From: Frigoribacterium faeni
GTDB taxonomy: Bacteria > Actinomycetota > Actinomycetes > Actinomycetales > Microbacteriaceae
Length of the DNA: 64,000 bases
Assembly (NCBI RefSeq): GCF_011761235.1
Contig: NZ_JAAOYW010000001.1
Coordinates: 781 to 64,780, forward strand
Direction: 5' to 3'
The position numbers were made by a program, and so were the translations under genes. How positions within the stretch are numbered: the first letter of the stretch is position 1; every line of letters begins with the position of its first letter. The notes beneath the pieces were generated by a model, which was not told where the DNA came from, did no database searches, and saw only the letters and a program-made list of their open reading frames with translations. Shown in pieces: positions 55,161 to 64,000 of this stretch.

Positions 55161-56903
55161 ATGACAGCCACCGCCACCCGCCCCACCACAGGCGGAACGT
55201 CCTCAGGTCAGAACTTCGGCGCCTCGAAGGTCGGCCGCAAGGGCAACATCGTCGTCACGTGGGCGACGTCGACCGACCACAAGACCATCGGGTACATGTA
55301 CCTGATCGCGTCGTTCCTCTTCTTCTGCCTCGGCGGGGTCATGGCGCTGCTCATCCGCGCCCAGCTCTTCGCCCCCGGGCTCGAGATCGTGCAGACGAAA
55401 GAGCAGTACAACCAGCTCTTCACGATGCACGGCACGATCATGCTGCTCATGTTCGCGACGCCGCTCTTCTCGGGCTTCGCCAACGCCCTGATGCCGCTCC
55501 AGATCGGCGCCCCCGACGTCGCGTTCCCGCGCCTCAACGGCTTCGCGTTCTGGCTGTACCTCTTCGGCTCGCTCATCGCGGTGGCCGGCTTCCTCACCCC
55601 CCAGGGCGCCGCCTCCTTCGGCTGGTTCGCCTACGCGCCGCTGTCGGACACGACGTTCTCACCAGGGCTCGGCGGCAACTTGTGGGTCTTCGGACTCGGC
55701 ATGACCGGGTTCAGCACGATCCTCGGCTCGGTGAACTTCATCACCACCATCGTGACGATGCGCGCCCCCGGCATGACGATGTGGCGCATGCCGATCTTCA
55801 CCTGGAACACGCTGATCACCTCGATCCTCGTGATCATGGCGTTCCCCGTGCTGGCCGCGGCGCTCTTCGGCCTCGGGTTCGACCGGGTGTTCGACGCGCA
55901 GGTCTTCAACCCCGCCAACGGCGGCGCCATCCTCTGGCAGCACCTCTTCTGGTTCTTCGGCCACCCCGAGGTCTACATCATCGCCCTGCCGTTCTTCGGC
56001 ATCGTGTCCGAGGTCTTCCCGGTCTTCAGCCGCAAGCCGATCTTCGGCTACAAGACACTCGTCTACGCGACGATCTCGATCGCCGCGCTCTCCGTCACCG
56101 TCTGGGCGCACCACATGTACGTGACGGGCTCGGTGCTGCTGCCGTTCTTCTCGCTCATGACGATGCTCATCGCGGTCCCCACCGGCGTGAAGATCTTCAA
56201 CTGGATCGGCACGATGTGGCGTGGCTCGGTCACCTTCGAGACCCCCATGCTGTGGGCGATCGGGTTCCTGATCACCTTCACCTTCGGCGGGCTCACCGGT
56301 GTCATCCTCGCCTCCCCGCCGCTCGACTTCCACGTGTCCGACACGTACTTCGTCGTCGCGCACTTCCACTACGTGGTGTTCGGCACGGTCGTGTTCGCCA
56401 TGTTCTCGGGCTTCTACTTCTGGTGGCCCAAATGGACGGGCAAGATGCTCAACGAGCGTCTCGGCAAGATCCATTTCTGGATGCTGTTCATCGGGTTCCA
56501 CACGACGTTCCTCGTGCAGCACTGGCTCGGCGTCATGGGCATGCCCCGCCGCTACGCCACGTACCAGGCCGAGGACCACTTCACGTGGATGAACCAGCTC
56601 TCGACGATCGGCGCCATGCTGCTCGGCATCTCGATCCTGCCGTTCCTCTACAACGTCTACGTCACCGCGCGTCGTGCGCCCAAGGTCGAGGTCAACGACC
56701 CGTGGGGCTACTCCCGCTCGCTCGAGTGGGCGACCTCGTGCCCGCCGCCGCGTCACAACTTCACGTCCATCCCGCGCATCCGCTCGGAGTCGCCGGCGTT
56801 CGACCTCAACCACCCCGAGGCCGGCATCCCGGTCGGCATCGGACCGGTGAAGGACGCCCCCGAGGCCCCCACGTACGACGCATCCAGCAACGAGGTGAAG
56901 TAG
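55161..56903 (+). CDS. ctaD: cytochrome c oxidase subunit I
   Basis: 580 residues with about twelve membrane helices. Contains heme a, heme a3 and CuB where oxygen is reduced. Heme a ligand region [11 protein letters not shown], CuB-ligand [15 protein letters not shown] with the His-Tyr crosslink site, HHMYVTGS, and [12 protein letters not shown] with the heme a3 ligands. PEAGI near the C-terminus belongs to an extended tail. Standard for actinobacterial aa3 oxidase. GGCACGGG lies before the ATG. ctaF follows in four bases. Confidence 0.97.
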   Translation: MTATATRPTTGGTSSGQNFGASKVGRKGNIVVTWATSTDHKTIGYMYLIASFLFFCLGGVMALLIRAQLFAPGLEIVQTKEQYNQLFTMHGTIMLLMFATPLFSGFANALMPLQIGAPDVAFPRLNGFAFWLYLFGSLIAVAGFLTPQGAASFGWFAYAPLSDTTFSPGLGGNLWVFGLGMTGFSTILGSVNFITTIVTMRAPGMTMWRMPIFTWNTLITSILVIMAFPVLAAALFGLGFDRVFDAQVFNPANGGAILWQHLFWFFGHPEVYIIALPFFGIVSEVFPVFSRKPIFGYKTLVYATISIAALSVTVWAHHMYVTGSVLLPFFSLMTMLIAVPTGVKIFNWIGTMWRGSVTFETPMLWAIGFLITFTFGGLTGVILASPPLDFHVSDTYFVVAHFHYVVFGTVVFAMFSGFYFWWPKWTGKMLNERLGKIHFWMLFIGFHTTFLVQHWLGVMGMPRRYATYQAEDHFTWMNQLSTIGAMLLGISILPFLYNVYVTARRAPKVEVNDPWGYSRSLEWATSCPPPRHNFTSIPRIRSESPAFDLNHPEAGIPVGIGPVKDAPEAPTYDASSNEVK

Positions 56904-56907
56904 TCCG

Positions 56908-57324
56908 ATGAGAACCAACGCGACCCTGTTCTGGATCCTGGCGATCTTCTTCTTCCTCATGGACGCCGTGTACGTCATCTGGAGCCTCATCGACGTCGGC
57001 AAGGTCGAGTGGGCCGGCACGATGGGCATCGGCCTGGCCGGCGCCCTGGGCGTGTTCCTCGCCTTCTACATGGGCCGGTCGCACGCGGCCCAGGGCGGCG
57101 AGCTCGCCGAGGACCGCCCCGACGCCAACATCGACGACGGCGACCCCGAGCTCGGGCACTTCAGCCCGTGGTCGTGGTGGCCCATCGTCCTCGCCTTCGC
57201 CTGCGGCCTGATCTTCCTCGCCCTGGCCGTCGGCATGTGGATCATCTACATCGGCGGGGCCCTCGTGGCCGTCGCCCTCGTCGGCTGGGTCTACGAGTAC
57301 TACCGGGGCAACTTCGCCCACTGA
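56908..57324 (+). CDS. ctaF: cytochrome c oxidase subunit IV (CtaF)
   Basis: 138 residues. Two paired membrane helices at the N-terminus (about 6-28 and 36-52) and two at the C-terminus (about 88-108 and 110-128), with an acidic loop (EDRPDANIDDGDPELGHFSPWSWWP). This is the actinobacterial CtaF/subunit IV, which stabilises the aa3 oxidase in the bcc-aa3 supercomplex. Four bases after ctaD, with CGAGGTG as ribosome site within the end of ctaD. The operon ends with the hairpin at 57340. Confidence 0.93.
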   Translation: MRTNATLFWILAIFFFLMDAVYVIWSLIDVGKVEWAGTMGIGLAGALGVFLAFYMGRSHAAQGGELAEDRPDANIDDGDPELGHFSPWSWWPIVLAFACGLIFLALAVGMWIIYIGGALVAVALVGWVYEYYRGNFAH

Positions 57325-57339
57325 CCCACGGTCTCGACC

Positions 57340-57371
57340 GATGCCGCTCACCCTCCGGGGTGGGCGGCATC
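57340..57371 (+). terminator. terminator of the ctaC-ctaD-ctaF operon
   Basis: GATGCCGCTCACCC (57340-57353), loop TCCG, partner 57358-57371 with one G-U pair. Confidence 0.8.
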
Positions 57372-57957
57372 CGTCGTTCCGGGGGGTGCAGGGTCTTGAC
57401 CGGTGCTCCGTCAGGGCCATGGGAGACGGGGCCTCGTCGACGCGCACCGGGCCGCACGCACGGGGGAACGTCGGCAGACTCGTCCCCGACGGAGACGCTC
57501 CGAGGCGAGAGCCTCGGCGGTCGCTCCAAGGGCGATCTCCCCGGTCGCGACGCCGACACTGTTTCACCGGCCGGAGTGTTCCCTCGGCGGCCCCTGTCGG
57601 CTCTGCAGGAGCTCATTCGTCGTCTGCGGGGCCTCGGAGATGAGGTGCTCCCCACGGACGCCCCTGGTGCCTCCGCGATCGCTGACGCCGGGCTGACCTG
57701 CGCCGCTGGCGGTCGGGCTCGGCCACGAGACACCCGGCGGGCCCGGTCCCGCCAGGACGAGGCCTGCTCGCGCCGAAACGCGCTCACGCCGTGGAACCCC
57801 GAACAGGCCGTGGAACGCCGCTGCAGGCCCTGAGCGGTGAGCGGGCCCTGGTTGGTCCCGGCCGCGGGTGTCAGGCCCTCAGCGACGCCGTCGAGGGCTC
57901 GGCGCGGCCAGCGGTGCCATGGAGCCAGAGCGGGAGCGGGAGCTGGTGCGCGGGAGC

Positions 57958-57973
57958 GGGCGGGCGGGGAGGG
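57958..57973 (+). other. G-quadruplex motif
   Basis: GGGCGGGCGGGGAGGG: four G runs separated by single bases, the most stable kind of quadruplex motif. Confidence 0.6.
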
Positions 57974-58161
57974 TCATGCGCACGCCGGGTCGAGGGCAGA
58001 GGCCCGACGGCGCGGGGCAAGGCGGGCCGCCCAGGGGCCAGCCTTCCTGCCCGGAACGGGACTAGTTGCCGCGGGGGCCCACGTCATCTCGTCCCGTTCT
58101 CGTCAGCTCACGGACTCGGCTGCGGCCGGCGGTCGTCGGTCGGCAAGGACGAGGCGATGAC

Positions 58162-58193
58162 GGGCGGGGGAGTGGGGCCCGGGGGAGCGGGGG
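58162..58193 (+). other. G-quadruplex motif with five G runs
   Basis: Runs of 3, 5, 4, 5 and 5 G at 58162, 58166, 58174, 58181 and 58189, with loops of 1-3 bases. Confidence 0.55.
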
Positions 58194-58233
58194 CACAACG
58201 CCCAAGGGCCGGGGGGCGCCGCCTCAACGCCGA

Positions 58234-58263
58234 AGGGCCCGGCCGCTGGTGCGGCCGGACCCT
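58234..58263 (-). terminator. terminator of the ctaE-qcrCAB operon
   Basis: AGGGCCCGGCCGC (58234-58246) and GCGGCCGGACCCT (58251-58263), one G-U pair in the minus-strand RNA, loop of four; 20 bases after the qcrB stop. Confidence 0.75.
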
Positions 58264-58282
58264 CCGGGTGGTGCAGGTGGAG

Positions 58283-59956
58283 CTAGTGCTCGTCGTGGTG
58301 CGAGGCCTCGATCTCCGAGCGCTTCACCGGGGCGATGCGGTCCTCGAAGAAGAACGCGGACATCGACGCGCGGACGCGCTGCACGGGCGTGATCTGGCCG
58401 TTGGCGTTCGGACGGATCATGAGCGGCTCGTACTCGTTGAAGTTGAGCAGGCGCCAGCGCTCGTACTCGTCGAGCTGCTCGTGGACCTCGACGTACTCGC
58501 CGCCGGGGAGGCGGACGATGCGGCCCGACTCGTAACCGTGGAGCGCGATCTCGCGGTCCTTCTTCTGGAGCGCGAGGCAGACGCGCTTGGTGATCCAGAA
58601 GGCGATGAACGGTCCGAGGATGAGGCAGGCCTGGACGGCGTGGATCACGAAGTTCAGGGAGAGCCTGAAGTGCGTGGCCATGAGGTCCGAGCTGGCCGCC
58701 GCCCACAGCGCCGCGTACACGACGATGCCGGCGGCACCGATCGCGGTGCGGGTGGGGGCGTTGCGAGGACGGTCGAGGATGTGGTGCTCGCGCTTGTCGC
58801 CCGTGACCCACGCCTCGAGGAACGGGTACAGCAGCACGGCCAGGATGAAGACGACCAGGACCGCGATGGGAGCCAGGATGTTCATCGACACCGTGTACCC
58901 GAAGAACAGGAACTCCCAGCCCGGCGGGACGAGGCGCAGGGCGCCGTCCGCGAAGCCGATGTACCAGTCGGGCTGCGTGCCGGCGGAGACCGGCGACGGG
59001 TCGTACGGGCCGTAGTTCCAGATCGGGTTGATCGTGAACAGCGAGGCGATGAGCACCAGGACGCCGAAGACGATGAAGAAGAACCCGCCCGCCTTCGCGG
59101 CGAACACCGGCATGACGGGGACGCCGACGACGTTCTCGTTCGTCTTGCCCGGGCCGGCCCACTGCGTGTGCTTGTTGATGATCAGAAGCAGGAGGTGCAC
59201 GCCGAGGAGCGCGATGAGCAGCGCCGGCAGCAGCATGATGTGCAGCGAGTAGAAGCGGGCCACCATGTCGGTGCCCGGGAACTCGCCGCCGAAGAGCAGG
59301 TACGAGATCCAGACGCCGATGAGGGGGATGCCCTTCACCATGCCGTCGATGATCCGCGCGCCGTTGCCGGAGAGCAGGTCGTCGGGCAGCGAGTACCCCG
59401 TGAAGCCCTCGGCCATCGCGAGCACCCACAGGGTGAAGCCGACGACCCAGTTGATCTCACGCGGCTTGCGGAACGCGCCCGTGAAGTACACGCGCAGCAT
59501 GTGCAGCATGATCGAGGCCACGAACAGCAGGGCCGCCCAGTGGTGGATCTGCCGGAACAGGAGGCCGCCGCGGATGTCGAACGAGATGTCGAGCGTCGAC
59601 GCCATGGCGGCCGACATGTTGAGGCCCTTGAGCGGCACGTACGAGCCGTTGTAGTTGACCTCGGCCATCGACGGCTGGAAGAAGAACGTCAGGAACGTGC
59701 CCGAGAGCAGGATCACGACGAACGAGTACAGCGCGACCTCGCCGAGCATGAACGACCAGTGGTCGGGGAAGATCTTGCGACCCACCTCGCGGACGAGGCC
59801 CGACATGCTCGTGCGCTCGTCGACGTAGTTCGCCGCGGCTCCGAACAGCTTGTTCGTCTTGGTGGGCGCGAACGCCGGTGCCGAGACGGTGGTGGTGCTG
59901 GTGCCGTGCGACGACGAGGCCGTCTCGGTACCCGGTGCAGGTGTGGTGGTGGTCAC
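58283..59956 (-). CDS. qcrB: cytochrome bc1 complex cytochrome b subunit
   Basis: 557 residues, longer than mitochondrial cytochrome b as usual in actinobacteria. About eight membrane helices with the heme b ligands in RQIHHWAALLFVASIMLHMLRV and on the fourth helix (HIMLLPALLIALLGVHLLLL), shown as landmarks. PGWEFLF in place of the usual PEWY quinol-site motif is seen as VPPGWEFLFFG. A long C-terminal cytoplasmic tail ends with SHHDEH. GTG 59956 overlaps the qcrA stop; GGGAG is eight bases upstream. It oxidises menaquinol. Confidence 0.94.
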   Translation of the reverse strand: MTTTTPAPGTETASSSHGTSTTTVSAPAFAPTKTNKLFGAAANYVDERTSMSGLVREVGRKIFPDHWSFMLGEVALYSFVVILLSGTFLTFFFQPSMAEVNYNGSYVPLKGLNMSAAMASTLDISFDIRGGLLFRQIHHWAALLFVASIMLHMLRVYFTGAFRKPREINWVVGFTLWVLAMAEGFTGYSLPDDLLSGNGARIIDGMVKGIPLIGVWISYLLFGGEFPGTDMVARFYSLHIMLLPALLIALLGVHLLLLIINKHTQWAGPGKTNENVVGVPVMPVFAAKAGGFFFIVFGVLVLIASLFTINPIWNYGPYDPSPVSAGTQPDWYIGFADGALRLVPPGWEFLFFGYTVSMNILAPIAVLVVFILAVLLYPFLEAWVTGDKREHHILDRPRNAPTRTAIGAAGIVVYAALWAAASSDLMATHFRLSLNFVIHAVQACLILGPFIAFWITKRVCLALQKKDREIALHGYESGRIVRLPGGEYVEVHEQLDEYERWRLLNFNEYEPLMIRPNANGQITPVQRVRASMSAFFFEDRIAPVKRSEIEASHHDEH

Positions 59957-61020
59957 TTTGCGCGCTCCCAGAAGCTCGGGCCCACAGGTTCGTGGAAATC
60001 GCTCTGCGCGACGAGGTACCCGTCGGAGTCCACGGCGATGGGCAGCTGCGGGAGCGGCCGCTTGGCCGGTCCGAAGATCACTTCGCAGTTGTTCGTCACG
60101 TCGAAGGTCGACTGGTGGCAGGGGCAGAGCAGGTGGTGGGTCTGCTGCTCGTAGAGGGCCACGGGGCACCCGACGTGCGTGCAGATCTTGGAGTAGGCGA
60201 CGATTCCGTCGTACTGCCATCCCTCGCGTCCTTCAGGGATGTTGAGGTCCTCGGGCTTCAGGCGCATGAGCAGCACGGCTGCCTTCGCCTTCTCCTCGAG
60301 GAGGTGCTCCGACTCGTTCAGGCTCTCGGGGATCACGTGGAACACCGAGCCCAGGGTGACGTCGGACGCCTTGATGCGCGAGCCGTCAGGATCGCGGGTG
60401 AGGTGCATGCCGTCTTCCCAGAGGGTGTGACGGAGGACCTCGTTCGGGTCCTCTGCGGGGGCGAGGTCACGGAAGATGACGACGGCCGGCAGGGGAGTGG
60501 CGACGAGCGCGCCGATGAGGCTGTTGCGGATGAGCGCCCGGCGACCGAAGCCCGACTCCTGGTTGCCCAGGGCGAAGACCTCGACGGCCTTCTCGCGCGT
60601 CTCGTCGGTGCCCCGCGTGCTGTGCCGCATCTCGGTGATCTCGCGGGCCGGCATCAAGGTCTTCGACCAGTGCACCGCGCCGATGCCCACCGACAGCAGG
60701 CCCAGGGCGATGCCCAGGCCGAGGAACAGGTTGTTCAGCCGCACGGAGTTCGAGTCGCCCGACGTGATCGGGAACGCGACGTAGGCGCCGATCGCGGCGA
60801 TGCTGCCCACGATCGAGAGGAAGAACCAGATGCTGACCTGACGCTCGGCGCGCTTCTCGGCCCGAGGGTCGATGTCCGTGACGCGGTCGCGGTGGGGCGG
60901 CTCACCCGGGTTCTCGAAGACGTCCGTCGTGACGACGGCCGTGCCGGCCGACACCTGTCGAGGCTCATGCTTCTCGACAGCCGAGCCCGTGATCGGGGCC
61001 TCGTCGTCGTGCTGTGCCAT
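59953..61020 (-). CDS. qcrA: cytochrome bc1 complex Rieske iron-sulfur subunit
   Basis: 355 residues. Actinobacterial-type Rieske protein with three membrane helices (two near 62-110, one near 165-190) instead of one. The outer Rieske fold holds the 2Fe-2S ligands in CTHVGC and CPCHQSTF. Middle motif GFGRRALIRNSLIGA precedes the third helix. It passes electrons from menaquinol to the c-type hemes of QcrC. ATG 61020 (MAQHDDEAP) has only a weak ribosome site. Its TGA overlaps the qcrB GTG. Confidence 0.95.
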   Translation of the reverse strand: MAQHDDEAPITGSAVEKHEPRQVSAGTAVVTTDVFENPGEPPHRDRVTDIDPRAEKRAERQVSIWFFLSIVGSIAAIGAYVAFPITSGDSNSVRLNNLFLGLGIALGLLSVGIGAVHWSKTLMPAREITEMRHSTRGTDETREKAVEVFALGNQESGFGRRALIRNSLIGALVATPLPAVVIFRDLAPAEDPNEVLRHTLWEDGMHLTRDPDGSRIKASDVTLGSVFHVIPESLNESEHLLEEKAKAAVLLMRLKPEDLNIPEGREGWQYDGIVAYSKICTHVGCPVALYEQQTHHLLCPCHQSTFDVTNNCEVIFGPAKRPLPQLPIAVDSDGYLVAQSDFHEPVGPSFWERAK

Positions 61021-61058
61021 GGTTGCTTGCCTTTCGTGGAGTGCGGGAGAGTCGCGGG

Positions 61059-61898
61059 TCAGTTGGACCGGGCGGTGAGCCAGATGGTCACCGCGACGAT
61101 CGCGCCGAGGCCGAAGATCCAGATGAAGAGGCCCTCGGCGACGGGGCCGAGGCTCCCCAGCTCGAACCCGCCGGGGGACGGGTTCTTCTCCAGGTACTTG
61201 AGGTAGGTGATGACGTCGGCCTTGTCTTGGGGGGACAGGTTGAGGTCGTTGAAGACGGGCATGTTCTGCGGGCCGGTGAGCATGGCCTCGTAGATGTGCG
61301 CGCTGCTGACGCCGTCGAGGGCGGGGGCGTACTTGCCCTCGGTGAGGGCGCCTCCGGCACCGGCGACGTTGTGGCACATGGCGCAGTTGATGCGGAACAG
61401 CTCGGCGCCGTTCGTGGTGTCGCCGTCGGCCTGCAGGTACTCGTCGTCGGGGATCGCGGGCCCGGGGGCCAGCGAGGCGACGTAGGCGGCGAGGTCGTAG
61501 ACCTGGTCGTCGGTGAACTGCGTCGGCTTCTCTTCAGCCTGGGGGCCGTTGGCCGCCATGGGCATGCGGCCCGTGCCGACCTGGAAGTCGACCGAGGCGG
61601 CGCCCACGCCGATGAGGCTGGGGCCCTCGCCGGTGCCGTCGGCGGCGAGGCCGTGGCAGGTGGCGCAGTTCGAGGCGAAGAGCTTCTGGCCCTCGTCGAT
61701 GCTCTGCTGCGAGGCGGCGGAGGTGGTGCTCTCGTCGGCGGTGGCCGTGGACGAGAACAGGGCGTACGCCCCGCCCGTGGTCAGCAGGCCGACCAGGAGG
61801 AGCGAGGCGGTGGCCAGGGGGCTGCGGCGGCCGGTCTTGGCCGGGCGCCGCTTCGAGGCGCGGGCGTCGGACGAGGGCGAGGAGCTTTTGAGGAACAT
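61059..61898 (-). CDS. qcrC: cytochrome bc1 complex di-heme cytochrome c subunit
   Basis: 279 residues. N-terminal membrane helix (PLATASLLLVGLLTTGGAYALF), two cytochrome c domains with heme sites CATCH (SNCATCHGLA) and CAMCH (NCAMCHNVA), and a C-terminal helix (LFIWIFGLGAIVAVTIWL). The second heme replaces a soluble cytochrome c and hands electrons directly to CtaC in the supercomplex. ATG 61898 was chosen; a TTG six codons upstream (61916) is possible. 21 bases after ctaE. Confidence 0.94.
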   Translation of the reverse strand: MFLKSSSPSSDARASKRRPAKTGRRSPLATASLLLVGLLTTGGAYALFSSTATADESTTSAASQQSIDEGQKLFASNCATCHGLAADGTGEGPSLIGVGAASVDFQVGTGRMPMAANGPQAEEKPTQFTDDQVYDLAAYVASLAPGPAIPDDEYLQADGDTTNGAELFRINCAMCHNVAGAGGALTEGKYAPALDGVSSAHIYEAMLTGPQNMPVFNDLNLSPQDKADVITYLKYLEKNPSPGGFELGSLGPVAEGLFIWIFGLGAIVAVTIWLTARSN

Positions 61899-61919
61899 GC
61901 TGTGCGAGGGATCCAATGC

Positions 61920-62555
61920 CTATTTGAGGACGTAGACGACCATGAAGAGGCCGATCCACACCACGTCGACGAAGTGCCAGTAGTACGAGACCACGATGGC
62001 GGTCGTGGCCTCCTTGTGCCCGAAGTTCTTGACGGCGAAGGCACGGCCGATCGTGAGCAGGAACGCGATCAGGCCGCCGATGACGTGGGCCCCGTGGAAC
62101 CCGGTCGTCATGTAGAAGGCGGAGCCGTACGCGCTCGAGCTCAGGGTGACGTGCTCGGAGATCAGGTGCGCGTACTCGAACACCTGCAGGCAGATGAACG
62201 CCGCGCCCATGGAGTAGGTGAGGAAGAACCACTCGACCATGCCCCAGGAGCCGACCTGGAAGAGCTTGCCGGTGCGCCGCGCCTGCATGCGCTCGGCCGC
62301 GAACACGCCGAACTGGCACGTGACGGACGACAGCACGAGCATGATCGTGTTCGTCAGCGCGAACGGCACGTCGAGCTTGGCGGTCTCGGCCGCCCACAGC
62401 CCGGGGGAGGTGCTGCGCAGCGTGAAGTAGATCGCGAAGAGGCCGGCGAAGAACATGACCTCGCTGCCGAGCCACACGATGGTGCCCACGGCAACCGTGC
62501 TCGGCCGGTTCACGACCGGTCCTGCAGAAGGTCTCGAGAGAGAGGTACTTGTCAC
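61920..62555 (-). CDS. ctaE: cytochrome c oxidase subunit III
   Basis: 211 residues from GTG 62555. Five membrane helices, family segments [37 protein letters not shown] and [15 protein letters not shown] (landmarks only). Supports proton uptake and oxidase stability. An ATG three codons upstream (62564) is in frame, but it lies inside the -10-like CATAAT, so it would not be in the transcript; GTG, seven bases after CATAAT, fits a leaderless message. First gene of ctaE-qcrC-qcrA-qcrB, divergent from trpD. Confidence 0.92.
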   Translation of the reverse strand: MTSTSLSRPSAGPVVNRPSTVAVGTIVWLGSEVMFFAGLFAIYFTLRSTSPGLWAAETAKLDVPFALTNTIMLVLSSVTCQFGVFAAERMQARRTGKLFQVGSWGMVEWFFLTYSMGAAFICLQVFEYAHLISEHVTLSSSAYGSAFYMTTGFHGAHVIGGLIAFLLTIGRAFAVKNFGHKEATTAIVVSYYWHFVDVVWIGLFMVVYVLK

Positions 62556-62562
62556 GCGGTCC

Positions 62563-62568
62563 ATTATG
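62563..62568 (-). promoter_or_regulatory. -10-like CATAAT of the ctaE-qcrCAB operon
   Basis: On the minus strand CATAAT ends seven bases before GTG 62555. Five of six bases match TATAAT, the best -10 in the window. Confidence 0.6.
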
Positions 62569-62660
62569 CCTGGTAAGTGGCCCAGGGTTTGCGCAGGAAA
62601 CCCCGGGCGGTCGATTTTGCGTTGACGACGAGCTATGTCATGGGGCACCCTGTCCGCCGC

Positions 62661-62666
62661 TAGCCT
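62661..62666 (+). promoter_or_regulatory. -10-like TAGCCT before trpD
   Basis: Ends seven bases before the ATG at 62674; no ribosome site, so probably leaderless. Confidence 0.5.
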
Positions 62667-62673
62667 TGGCGGC

Positions 62674-63726
62674 ATGATGCACGACCTGACCTGGCCCTTC
62701 CTCATCGACCAGCTGCTCTCCGGGCGCGACCTCTCGATCAGCGAGGCGACGTGGGCGATGGAGCGCGTCATGGTCGGCGAGGCGTCCCCGGCGCAGCTCG
62801 GCGCGTTCCTCGTGGCGCTGCGCGCGAAGGGCGAGACGGTCGACGAGATCGTGGGCTTCCGCGACGCCGTGCTGGCCCACGCCGTGCCCCTCCCGGTCGA
62901 CTCCATGGCCGTCGACATCGTCGGCACGGGCGGCGACCGGTTCGGCACCGTGAACGTGTCGACGATGGCGTCGATCGTGGTCGCCGCGACGGGCGTCCCG
63001 GTGATCAAGCACGGCAACCGGGCCGCGAGCTCGTCGTCGGGCTCGTCGGACGTCCTGGCGGCCCTCGGCATCGATCTCGGCCTGGGGGCGGACCGCGTCG
63101 CGGCCGTCCTGGAGGAGGTGGGCCTCACGTTCGCCTTCGCGGCCGCCTTCCACCCGGGGTTCGGCAACGCGGCAGCCGTCCGCCGTGAGATCGGCGTCCC
63201 GACCGTGTTCAACTTCCTCGGCCCGCTGGTCAACCCCGCGCGGCCCGAGGCCAGCGCGGTCGGCGTCGCCTCGCCCGAGAAGGTTGCCCTGATCGTCGGC
63301 GTGTTCCAGACCCGCGGGGCGACGGCGCTCGTGTTCCGCGGCGACGACGGGCTCGACGAGCTCACGACGACCGGCCACAGCCACATCTGGGAGGTCTCGG
63401 CGGGCTCCGTCACCGAGCACGACCTCGACCCCGTCGAGCTGGGCGTGCCGCGCGCCTCCATCGCCGACCTGGTCGGCGGCGACGCCGCGCACAACGCCGA
63501 CGTCGCCCGACGCGTGCTGGCGGGCGAGACCGGCCCGGTGCGCGACATCGTGCTGCTGAACGCGGCGGCGGGCCTCGTGTCGTACCGGCTGGCCCGGGAC
63601 CCTGCCCAGCGCGACCGCCCGATCCTCGCCCGCTTCCGCGAGCAGCTCGTCGTCGCGGCCGAGGCGGTCGACTCGGGCGCCGCCTCCCGCAAGCTGGACG
63701 CGTGGGTGGCCGCGACCCGTCGCTGA
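62674..63726 (+). CDS. trpD: anthranilate phosphoribosyltransferase
   Basis: 350 residues. Joins anthranilate and phosphoribosyl diphosphate in tryptophan synthesis. Phosphoribosyl-binding motif [19 protein letters not shown] (begins near residue 86), [17 protein letters not shown], and [13 protein letters not shown] with [23 protein letters not shown] 62674 ([17 protein letters not shown]) fits the family start and follows a -10-like element; the longer in-frame ATG 62635 has no similarity. No other trp genes are present. Terminator follows. Confidence 0.95.
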   Translation: MMHDLTWPFLIDQLLSGRDLSISEATWAMERVMVGEASPAQLGAFLVALRAKGETVDEIVGFRDAVLAHAVPLPVDSMAVDIVGTGGDRFGTVNVSTMASIVVAATGVPVIKHGNRAASSSSGSSDVLAALGIDLGLGADRVAAVLEEVGLTFAFAAAFHPGFGNAAAVRREIGVPTVFNFLGPLVNPARPEASAVGVASPEKVALIVGVFQTRGATALVFRGDDGLDELTTTGHSHIWEVSAGSVTEHDLDPVELGVPRASIADLVGGDAAHNADVARRVLAGETGPVRDIVLLNAAAGLVSYRLARDPAQRDRPILARFREQLVVAAEAVDSGAASRKLDAWVAATRR

Positions 63727-63791
63727 GTCGTGACGGCCGCCTCCTCGGCCTGGGGCCGGTGACCGGTGACCGGCCGGCGCCGGACACGACG

Positions 63792-63821
63792 GAGGGCCCG
63801 TTCCGGTCGGAACGGGCCCTC
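63792..63821. terminator. bidirectional terminator between trpD and glpK
   Basis: GAGGGCCCGTTCC (63792-63804), loop GGTC, complement 63809-63821. Confidence 0.8.
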
Positions 63822-63847
63822 GTGCTGTCGCCTCGGGGAGGCAGGCG

Positions 63848-64000
63848 TCAGTTGACGTCCTCGTCGACCCAGTCGAAGGTCTTGGTCACGGCCTTCTTCC
63901 AGAGGCGGAGGGTGCGGTCGCGCTCGTCGGCCTCGATGGCCGGCGTCCAGCGCTTGTCCTCCTGCCAGTTGCTGCGCAGGTCGTCGAGCGTCTCCCAGAA
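63848..64000 (-). CDS. glpK: glycerol kinase, C-terminal end (partial)
   Basis: Only the last 50 codons are in the window; the gene continues beyond 64000. The translated end reads [18 protein letters not shown], then [18 protein letters not shown] and [14 protein letters not shown], the conserved C-terminus of glycerol kinase (GlpK), which phosphorylates glycerol with ATP. Stop at 63848-63850. The active-site part cannot be checked. Confidence 0.85.
   Translation of the reverse strand, partial: FWETLDDLRSNWQEDKRWTPAIEADERDRTLRLWKKAVTKTFDWVDEDVN

Larger units (their letters stand above)
57372..58233. other. 0.86-kb intergenic region without a recognisable gene
   Basis: Between the terminators of two converging respiratory operons. 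Open frames exist on both strands but none has an actinobacterial codon pattern, a credible ribosome site or a recognisable protein. Visible structures: a 7-bp hairpin with GAGA loop at 57500-57517; a strong quadruplex motif at 57958-57973; a second at 58162-58193. It may hold a decayed gene, a non-coding RNA or only spacer. Confidence 0.55.

Noticed and set aside
57242-57787. 181-codon minus-strand frame at the ctaF end and in the following gap
   Set aside because: It runs through the ctaF terminator and coding region, is Arg/Pro/Ser-rich and has no credible ribosome site or similarity.
57791-58230. Plus-strand frames starting in the ctaF-qcrB gap
   Set aside because: They continue antisense through qcrB and qcrA; amino-acid content is typical of a shadow frame.
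57372-58233. RNase P RNA, tmRNA or other known structured RNA in the gap
   Set aside because: I looked for the GAGGAAAGTCC-type RNase P signature and a tRNA-like end for tmRNA and saw neither.

Overview
This is a 64-kb stretch of a very GC-rich (roughly 70% or more) actinobacterial chromosome. The gene order and the many GTG starts suggest a member of the Microbacteriaceae; that is inferred from gene content, not from a marker search. I see no tRNA, rRNA, insertion sequence, prophage or CRISPR array. The window is a nearly continuous housekeeping region, so most points of interest are in regulatory DNA, gene fusions and small structures between genes.

Layout. (1) 1-9005: mixed metabolism: a mannonate-dehydratase-like enolase-superfamily enzyme, an EI24-family membrane protein, two aldo/keto reductases, a small PGPGW membrane protein, a J-domain/NERD-like fusion, a Nudix/NYN-like fusion and a membrane-anchored HtrA-type protease. 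(2) 9240-12787: GarA-like FHA protein, FtsR-like MerR regulator, a second MerR regulator, a ParA-type ATPase and peptide deformylase. (3) 12886-17975: long-chain acyl-CoA ligase, ROK glucokinase, PlsC acyltransferase and class II DAHP synthase. (4) 18094-23769: PknL-like kinase with four PASTA repeats, a LysM cell-wall protein, an Rv2175c-like DNA-binding protein, a polyprenyl diphosphate synthase and a DUF3040 protein, an order that resembles mycobacterial aroG-pknL-Rv2175c-idsA2. (5) 24143-42669: a complete division and cell-wall (dcw) cluster: mraZ, rsmH, ftsL-like, ftsI, murE, murF, mraY, murD, ftsW, murG, murC, ftsQ, ftsZ, yggS, sepF, yggT, divIVA. From murE to ftsQ most genes are joined by 4-bp RTGA stop/start overlaps. 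(6) 42674-51420: lspA, rluD, dnaE, a flavin reductase, hisD, nrdR and pyrD. (7) 51535-54058: a DUF3043 membrane protein, an M20 dipeptidase and an ErpA-type iron-sulfur protein. (8) 54260-62555: the aerobic respiratory supercomplex, as two converging operons, ctaC-ctaD-ctaF (+) and ctaE-qcrC-qcrA-qcrB (-), separated by about 0.9 kb without a recognisable gene. (9) 62674-64000: trpD and the 3' end of glpK.

How the parts fit. The dcw cluster makes and flips lipid II and builds the division ring and septum. SepF and DivIVA connect that ring and the growing pole to the membrane. The FtsR-like regulator, GarA-like protein and PknL-like kinase encoded upstream are plausible regulators of division and central metabolism. 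Candidate operators can be read directly: three 10-bp-spaced MraZ boxes before mraZ, a 9-13-9 dyad before ftsZ, and 20-bp-spaced direct repeats before ctaC. Several genes have a TANNNT -10-like hexamer 6-9 bases before the start codon, which suggests leaderless transcription.

No obviously new multi-gene system was found. The best leads are small: tandem repeats that copy the stop-codon end of three separate genes, a 14-codon ORF stitched between murC and ftsQ, an altered amino-acid specificity motif in MurE, and two G-quadruplex motifs between the converging respiratory operons.
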